From assembly GCA_033762075.1 (NCBI GenBank), contig JANRLY010000011.1, positions 1 through 64,000 on the forward strand: a DNA stretch of 64,000 bases, in the 5' to 3' direction. The position numbers were made by a program, and so were the translations under genes. Positions 59,456 through 64,000 of the stretch are shown in pieces. Source of the DNA: VFKI01 sp033762075. GTDB taxonomy: Bacteria > Pseudomonadota > Gammaproteobacteria > DSM-16500. Below the pieces are notes generated by a model, which was not told where the DNA came from, did no database searches, and saw only the letters and a list, made by a program, of their open reading frames with translations. Numbering within the stretch: position 1 is the first letter of the stretch; every line of letters starts with the position of its first letter.

Positions 59456-59557
59456 CGTCATTGCGAGGCCGCGAAGCGCCTGGCCGTGGCAATCCAGTTT
59501 TTTGTTGCGATACTCATGGATCGCCACGGCTAAACACTTCGTAGCCTCGCGATGACG
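59456..59557. repeat. Dispersed GTCATTGCGAG palindromic repeat inside the gcv operon
   Basis: Starts CGTCATTGCGAGGC and ends GCCTCGCGATGACG, with internal GTGGCAATCCAG and GATCGCCACGG. It separates gcvH from gcvPA within the operon and would form a long hairpin in the message. Confidence 0.8.
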
Positions 59558-59603
59558 TACGGCCACGAATGCTTACTTAATTTGATAAGGTAAAGAAACC
59601 AAC

Positions 59604-60989
59604 ATGCCGTTCATTCCACACACGCAGTCTGATATCGACATTATGCTGAATGAAATTGGTGTTAAACACATCAATGATTTATTCGATGAAATTCCTAAAA
59701 ATTTACGCGTCGAAACATTACCCGACATTCCTCCTGCACTCAATGAAATGGCGCTCGCACGTTTAATGCGTGAACGCGCCAAACAAGATACAGCTGGCGC
59801 ATGCTATATCGGTGCAGGTGCTTATGAGCATCACATTCCTGCTGCTGTCTGGGAAATTACTTCACGCGGTGAATTCATGACAGCGTATACACCTTATCAA
59901 GCAGAAGCCAGTCAAGGCACACTGCAAGTGTTATATGAATATCAAACCATGATAGCAAGCCTGATGGCACTCGATGCATCCAATGCTTCATTATATGATG
60001 GCGCTTCGGCGTTAGCTGAAGCCATTTTAATGGCAGCACGTCTTGATAAAAAAAATAAAACGCATCGCATATTATTACCAAAAACCATTCATCCATTTTA
60101 TCGTCAAACAGCGCGCACGATTGCCAGTCAACGCAATATTGAATTAATTGATTTACCATTTGATATCGAAACAGGTCGCTTGAATCTTTCGACAATCAAA
60201 TCATTAATCAATGAAAATTTTACAGCGCTCGTGATTCCACAACCGAATTTTTTTGGCACACTCGAAGAAGTGGATGCACTCACTGATTGGGCGCATGCGC
60301 ACAATGCTTTAGTCATTGGATTAGTCAATCCGATGGCCATGGCCTGGATTAAACCGCCTGGGGAATGGGGCGAAAAAGGTGCTGACATTGCATGCGGCGA
60401 AGGTCAACCGCTCGGCGTACCCCTTGCTTCAGGTGGACCGTATTATGGATTTCTCTGTTGCCGCGAAAGTCATTTGCGTCAATTACCAGGTCGCATTGTT
60501 GGTCGCACACTCGACAAAAATGGTCGCCCTGGTTTTGTGTTAACGCTTCAAGCTCGCGAACAACACATTCGTCGCGCGCGCGCCACATCAAACATTTGCA
60601 CCAACCAAGGATTGCTTGTCACTGCAAGCACAATTTACATGAGTCTGATGGGACCGATGGGTTTAAAAAATACTGCGCAAGCGTCTTACCAAAACGCACA
60701 CACACTTTGTGAATTATTATCTGATTTACCCGGCGTGAAGAAAATATTTTCAGCAAAGTTCTTCCATGAATTTTTATTACAATTTGATAAACCTGTGCAT
60801 CACATTCAAACTGAATTAAATCATCGAGGCATTCAAGCAGGATTTCCTTTAAAAACTTTCTATCCTGAACTCGGTGACACGTTATTAGTTTGCGTCACTG
60901 AAACAAAAACAGTCGATGATCTCAAATACTACGCTGATGCACTCAAATCAGCGCTCACCACAAAATCAGAGGGCCGCGCACATGCCTGA
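59604..60989 (+). CDS. gcvPA: Glycine dehydrogenase (decarboxylating) subunit 1
   Basis: A 461-residue alpha subunit of the split P-protein. Conserved stretches are MPFIPHTQSDIDIMLNEIGV at the start, CYIGAGAYEHHIPAAVWEIT near 67, AYTPYQAEASQGTLQVLYEY near 94, SLYDGASALAEAILMA near 128 and GRTLDKNGRPGFVLTLQARE near 300. With subunit 2 it decarboxylates glycine and loads the H-protein. It overlaps gcvPB by 8 bp. Confidence 0.96.
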   Translation: MPFIPHTQSDIDIMLNEIGVKHINDLFDEIPKNLRVETLPDIPPALNEMALARLMRERAKQDTAGACYIGAGAYEHHIPAAVWEITSRGEFMTAYTPYQAEASQGTLQVLYEYQTMIASLMALDASNASLYDGASALAEAILMAARLDKKNKTHRILLPKTIHPFYRQTARTIASQRNIELIDLPFDIETGRLNLSTIKSLINENFTALVIPQPNFFGTLEEVDALTDWAHAHNALVIGLVNPMAMAWIKPPGEWGEKGADIACGEGQPLGVPLASGGPYYGFLCCRESHLRQLPGRIVGRTLDKNGRPGFVLTLQAREQHIRRARATSNICTNQGLLVTASTIYMSLMGPMGLKNTAQASYQNAHTLCELLSDLPGVKKIFSAKFFHEFLLQFDKPVHHIQTELNHRGIQAGFPLKTFYPELGDTLLVCVTETKTVDDLKYYADALKSALTTKSEGRAHA

Positions 60990-62427
60990 ACTCATTTTTG
61001 ATCTTGGTTGCCCATTCAGACGCGCACATGCGCAACAACCGATTCTGACTGAACATCCAGATTTACCACAAAATTTTTTACGAAAAAGCGCCGCATGTTT
61101 ACCCGAAGTTTCTGAATTAGAAGTCGTTCGACATTTTACGCGTTTATCACAACTCAATTTTTCCATCGACACACATTTTTACCCACTGGGTTCTTGCACA
61201 ATGAAATATAACCCGCGCGGCGTACATCGATTAGCCATGCTCGACGGATTTTTAAATCGTCATCCGCTTGCAATCGATACGAACAGCCAAGGATACTTAG
61301 CGTGCGCATATGAATTACAAGAAATTTTAAAAAATATTACGGGCATGCACGCAGTCTCACTCACCCCAATGGCAGGTGCTCAAGGTGAATTCACCGGCGT
61401 TGCAATGATTCGTGCGTGGCATCAATCACGCAATGATCATGCTCGCACAGAAATTCTCGTCCCAGATGCAGCACACGGCACCAATCCCGCTACAGCTGCA
61501 CAATGTGGTTTTACAGTTAGAGAAATTCCAACAGATGCCGATGGCAACGTGAATATTGAAGCTTTACGCCAAGCCGTCGGTCCGCAAACTGCAGGAATCA
61601 TGTTAACGAATCCTTCCACCCTCGGTGTCTTCGAACAAAAAATTGAAGAAATGGCAGCGATCATTCATAAAGCAGGTGGATTACTGTATTACGATGGCGC
61701 AAATCTTAATGCCATTCTCGGCAAAGTCAAACCCGGCGACATGGGTTTTGATGTCATGCATATTAATTTGCATAAAACATTTGCTACGCCTCACGGTGGT
61801 GGTGGCCCAGGTGGCGGCCCTGTTGCGGTGAGTGAACGTCTCGCGCCTTTTTTACCCATTCCTATCGTTGAAAAATCGGGTAATACATTTCACTGGCTCA
61901 CGGAAAAAGATCGCCCGCAAACCATCGGTCGTTTATCCACATTCATGGGTAATGCTGGAATTCTGTTGCGTGCTTACATGTATGCACGTTTACTAGGCCC
62001 AGAAGGCATGCATCGTGTTGCAGAATTCGCCACACTCAATGCAAATTATTTATTAGCACGATTGAAAAAAGCAGGATTCACTCCTGCGTATAATCGTCGC
62101 GCCAGTCACGAATTTATTATTACTTTAAAAAATGAGGCAAAAATATTATCGATCACTGCGCTCGATGTCGCGAAGAGATTATTGGATTACAATTTTCACG
62201 CACCGACAATGTATTTCCCGCTGATGGTGCCAGAGTGCTTATTGATTGAGCCAACAGAAACAGAAACACTCGCTACACTCGACGCTTTTGCCGATGCACT
62301 CATTCAAATTTTAGATGAAGCAAAAACAAATGCAGAACTCGTTCGTACAGCACCGCACAACCTTCCTGTCACACGTTTAGATGAAGTCAAAGCTGCACGT
62401 GAACCGGATGTAGTGTACCGGAAATAA
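60982..62427 (+). CDS. gcvPB: Glycine dehydrogenase (decarboxylating) subunit 2
   Basis: A 481-residue beta subunit of the split P-protein from the ATG at 60982, which gives the family start MPELIFDLGCPFRRAH. The PLP-binding lysine is in MHINLHKTFATPHGGGGPGG near 262. Other family stretches are STHFYPLGSCTMKYNP-like FYPLGSCTMKYNPRG near 66 and MTPMAGAQGEF-like LTPMAGAQGEFTGV near 126. Its stop codon lies inside the dyad at 62423-62456. Confidence 0.96.
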   Translation: MPELIFDLGCPFRRAHAQQPILTEHPDLPQNFLRKSAACLPEVSELEVVRHFTRLSQLNFSIDTHFYPLGSCTMKYNPRGVHRLAMLDGFLNRHPLAIDTNSQGYLACAYELQEILKNITGMHAVSLTPMAGAQGEFTGVAMIRAWHQSRNDHARTEILVPDAAHGTNPATAAQCGFTVREIPTDADGNVNIEALRQAVGPQTAGIMLTNPSTLGVFEQKIEEMAAIIHKAGGLLYYDGANLNAILGKVKPGDMGFDVMHINLHKTFATPHGGGGPGGGPVAVSERLAPFLPIPIVEKSGNTFHWLTEKDRPQTIGRLSTFMGNAGILLRAYMYARLLGPEGMHRVAEFATLNANYLLARLKKAGFTPAYNRRASHEFIITLKNEAKILSITALDVAKRLLDYNFHAPTMYFPLMVPECLLIEPTETETLATLDAFADALIQILDEAKTNAELVRTAPHNLPVTRLDEVKAAREPDVVYRK

Positions 62428-62456
62428 TTTTTACTGCTAAAGCAGTAAAAATTATT
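62423..62456. promoter_or_regulatory. Perfect 16-bp dyad at the end of gcvPB, with first Hip-type operator
   Basis: AATAATTTTTACTGCT and AGCAGTAAAAATTATT pair perfectly around AA. The centre matches the palindrome TTTACTG-N6-CAGTAAA (62430-62449) found again upstream of hipB, so it may be both the gcv transcription-end hairpin and a distal operator. Confidence 0.6.
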
Positions 62457-62501
62457 TATTTCCATGCTTTTATATTTCTTTTGGCTAGTAAAAGATATAA
62501 A

Positions 62502-62592
62502 TTTACTGTTATAGCGGTATTATTAAGCTAATTTAATAAAAATAAAACTAAAATGACTGTATTTTCTCCATTTTTACTGCTATAACAGTAAA
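62502..62592 (+). promoter_or_regulatory. hipBST operators
   Basis: TTTACTG-N6-CGGTATT at 62502-62521 and TTTACTG-N6-CAGTAAA at 62573-62592 repeat the palindrome at 62430. The last one ends directly before the hipB ATG at 62593, so bound repressor would block the start. The three sites begin at 62430, 62502 and 62573, spacings of 72 and 71 bp. HipB is the likely binder; its operator sequence in E. coli is different. Confidence 0.65.
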
Positions 62593-62820
62593 ATGAATAC
62601 AACAGACATTGGCCAAACGATTCGTGAATGCCGCAAAAAAAGCGGTCTCTCTCAACTAGAACTTGCGCAATTAGCAGGGGTTGGGAAGACTGCCATCTTT
62701 GATATCGAAAAAGGTAAACCCACAGTGCAGCTTGATACGCTCATGAAAGTTTTAGAGACGCTCAACATCCAACTACAACTACTCACGCCATTTAATCAAT
62801 CCACGGATCAAATAACATGA
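62593..62820 (+). CDS. hipB: HipB-like antitoxin / repressor
   Basis: A 75-residue XRE-type helix-turn-helix protein: GQTIRECRKKSGLSQLELAQ (7-26), AGVGKTAIFDIEKGKPTVQL and LMKVLETLNIQLQLL. Length and downstream HipS/HipT genes identify HipB. It overlaps the next gene by 4 bp (ATGA). It probably represses the operon at the upstream palindromes. Confidence 0.9.
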   Translation: MNTTDIGQTIRECRKKSGLSQLELAQLAGVGKTAIFDIEKGKPTVQLDTLMKVLETLNIQLQLLTPFNQSTDQIT

Positions 62821-63125
62821 TAAAAAAAGCACGCGTCAAAGTTTCAGGCATTGAAGCAGGTATTCTAGAAAAATCTGATCACACTTATCGTTTTATTTAC
62901 GATCCAGATTATGCTGGGTCGCCAGTTTCCCTGACCATGCCACTTTCCAAAAAAATCTATGAGTTCGATCAATTCCCTTCTTTTTTTGAAGGACTGCTGC
63001 CTGAAGGCGTTATGCTTGAAGCACTTCTCAAAAAATATAAATTAGATAAAAATGATTTTTTGGGACAACTCTTAGCTGTCGGCCATGATGTTGTTGGGAA
63101 TGTCACCATTGAGGCAGCAGAATGA
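62817..63125 (+). CDS. hipS: HipS-like antitoxin (HipA N-terminal subdomain 1)
   Basis: A 102-residue protein equal to the small N-terminal subdomain of HipA (VSGIEAGILEKSDHTYRFIY near 9, SPVSLTMPLSKKIYEFDQFP near 37, FFEGLLPEGVMLEALLKKYK near 56). As a separate gene between hipB and the kinase it matches HipS of the three-gene HipBST systems, where it and not HipB neutralises the HipT kinase. Overlaps both neighbours by 4 bp. Confidence 0.88.
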   Translation: MIKKARVKVSGIEAGILEKSDHTYRFIYDPDYAGSPVSLTMPLSKKIYEFDQFPSFFEGLLPEGVMLEALLKKYKLDKNDFLGQLLAVGHDVVGNVTIEAAE

Positions 63126-64000
63126 AATATTGTCCAATCACATTTGACATCATTCGTGACAATGAAAATTATTCACGACGCGGTCTGCACCTTTTATCAC
63201 CTCAGTTGAATCATCTTGCCCCGCTACAATTAAGCGCAAGCGATCAACGCATGGAAGCCATCACACGCGTAGGAAAAATGTCGATTCAAGGCATACAGCC
63301 AAAACTTTCCGCTCAATTAAAAGTTAAAGAAGGTTATTTTGAAATCGTCGACCAAAACGGCCGTTATATTTTAAAACCACAAAATGAATACTATCCTGAA
63401 CTACCTGAAAATGAAGCACTCACCATGTCGCTCGCAGCGTGCATCGATATAGAAACTCCTATACATGGACTTTTATATTCAATAGATGGCAGCATGACAT
63501 ATTTTGTCAAACGATTTGATAGAGCAGGGCACAATAAAAAAATTGCACTGGAAGATTTCGCGCAATTATCTGGCATGGATCGTCAGACAAAATATGACAG
63601 CTCAATGGAAAAAGTGATCAAGGTGATCTCGGAACATTGCACATTTCCAAAAATTGAATTCGTCAAATTTTTCCGTCTCACAATATTCAATTTCTTAATT
63701 GGGAATGAAGATATGCATCTCAAAAATTTTTCTCTGATCAGTCGAGACCAAAAAATCACGCTCTCCCCCAGCTATGATCTTTTAAATTCAACTATTGCTA
63801 TGACAAATGCCCGAGAAGAAATGGCATTGTCTCTAAATGGCAAAAAAAATAATCTCAAAAAAAATGATATTATAGATTATCTAGGCAAAGAACGGCTTGG
63901 GTTAAACGAAAATATCATCAACTCAGTGTTGCAGGAATTTACAAAGGCAATTCCCTATTGGAATAAATTGATCGGAAGAAGCTGGCTGTCGCATCACATG
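63122..64000 (+). CDS. hipT: HipT-like serine/threonine kinase toxin (3' end outside window)
   Basis: At least 293 residues, open to the window edge. HipA-like kinase features: the Gly-rich loop GKMSIQGIQPKLSAQL near 51-66 with serine at 54, the ATP lysine in YFVKRFDR near 123, the catalytic loop FLIGNEDMHLKNFSLI near 192 and the metal-binding LSPSYDLLNST near 215. It lacks HipA subdomain 1, which is encoded by hipS. In E. coli O127 HipT phosphorylates tryptophanyl-tRNA synthetase; the target here is unknown. Serines in the loop are where HipT autophosphorylates. Confidence 0.88.
   Translation, partial: MKYCPITFDIIRDNENYSRRGLHLLSPQLNHLAPLQLSASDQRMEAITRVGKMSIQGIQPKLSAQLKVKEGYFEIVDQNGRYILKPQNEYYPELPENEALTMSLAACIDIETPIHGLLYSIDGSMTYFVKRFDRAGHNKKIALEDFAQLSGMDRQTKYDSSMEKVIKVISEHCTFPKIEFVKFFRLTIFNFLIGNEDMHLKNFSLISRDQKITLSPSYDLLNSTIAMTNAREEMALSLNGKKNNLKKNDIIDYLGKERLGLNENIINSVLQEFTKAIPYWNKLIGRSWLSHHM

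Noticed and set aside
62817..64000. Frameshifted hipA pseudogene
   Set aside because: The split falls exactly at the HipA subdomain 1 boundary with 4-bp ATGA overlaps, which is the HipBST arrangement.

Overview
The window comes from a gammaproteobacterium, most likely of the order Legionellales and probably close to Coxiellaceae. The main reason is a split Dot/Icm (type IVB) secretion locus: icmT-icmS, dotD-dotC-dotB, dotA-icmV and icmW-icmX all lie between 9.8 and 22.4 kb. From memory, the clustering of dotDCB, icmTS and dotA/icmVWX resembles Coxiella more than Legionella. Two ankyrin-repeat proteins, a eukaryotic-like PP2C phosphatase and two VWA proteins ending in PPxY fit a host-associated lifestyle. 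Genus cannot be fixed from this sequence. Base composition looks moderately AT-rich, and many intergenic gaps hold dispersed palindromic repeats.

Layout. 0-0.4 kb: start of an IS transposase inserted into a MITE. 0.4-3.5 kb: amino-sugar catabolism operon (nagA, a SIS-type deaminase, a BadF-family kinase). 3.6-5.6 kb: bioC-like gene, comF, an ankyrin gene. 5.8-8.1 kb: yibN-grxC-secB-gpsA, the conserved gammaproteobacterial order. 8.2-22.4 kb: Dot/Icm genes mixed with an ankyrin protein, a BrnTA toxin-antitoxin pair, a DUF4143 ATPase and a membrane protein of unknown function. 22.6-31.6 kb: yicC/rph divergent pair, an unusual PP2C, xthA, an AsmA-family protein, tRNA-Gly(CCC), a NIF3-like protein and sbcB. 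32.0-42.8 kb: a type II secretion operon gspD-E-F // G-H-I-J-K-L-M, split by two opposite-strand genes and with a 33-bp repeat array inside the gspJ leader region. 42.8-49.6 kb: ABC ATPase, dapB, fatty-acid desaturase, rpmB/rpmG, coaBC, dut and a phosphohexomutase. 49.6-57.7 kb: accessory region with a Fic/HTH 'mobile mystery' pair, a UbiH-like hydroxylase, tandem VWA paralogues, a broken gene, a lipoprotein and a TA-flanked MITE. 57.9-62.4 kb: glycine cleavage operon gcvT-H-PA-PB. 62.5-64 kb: a HipB-HipS-HipT three-gene toxin-antitoxin system whose last gene runs off the end.

How the genes fit together. The window encodes two secretion machines. Dot/Icm has the ATPase DotB, the outer-membrane lipoproteins DotC and DotD, the inner-membrane DotA/IcmV/IcmT and the chaperone adaptors IcmS/IcmW. 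The type II system lacks gspC here. Several unrecognised neighbours are plausible substrates, but that is inference from context.

The most unusual features are: a PP2C phosphatase whose DGHG metal-binding motif sits at the C-terminal end of the domain; repeat DNA that supplies protein N-termini (the amino-sugar kinase and GspJ); paired VWA proteins with C-terminal PPxY motifs; an insertion-sequence ribosome-binding site buried in a hairpin; and a three-operator HipBST control region with sites about 71-72 bp apart.
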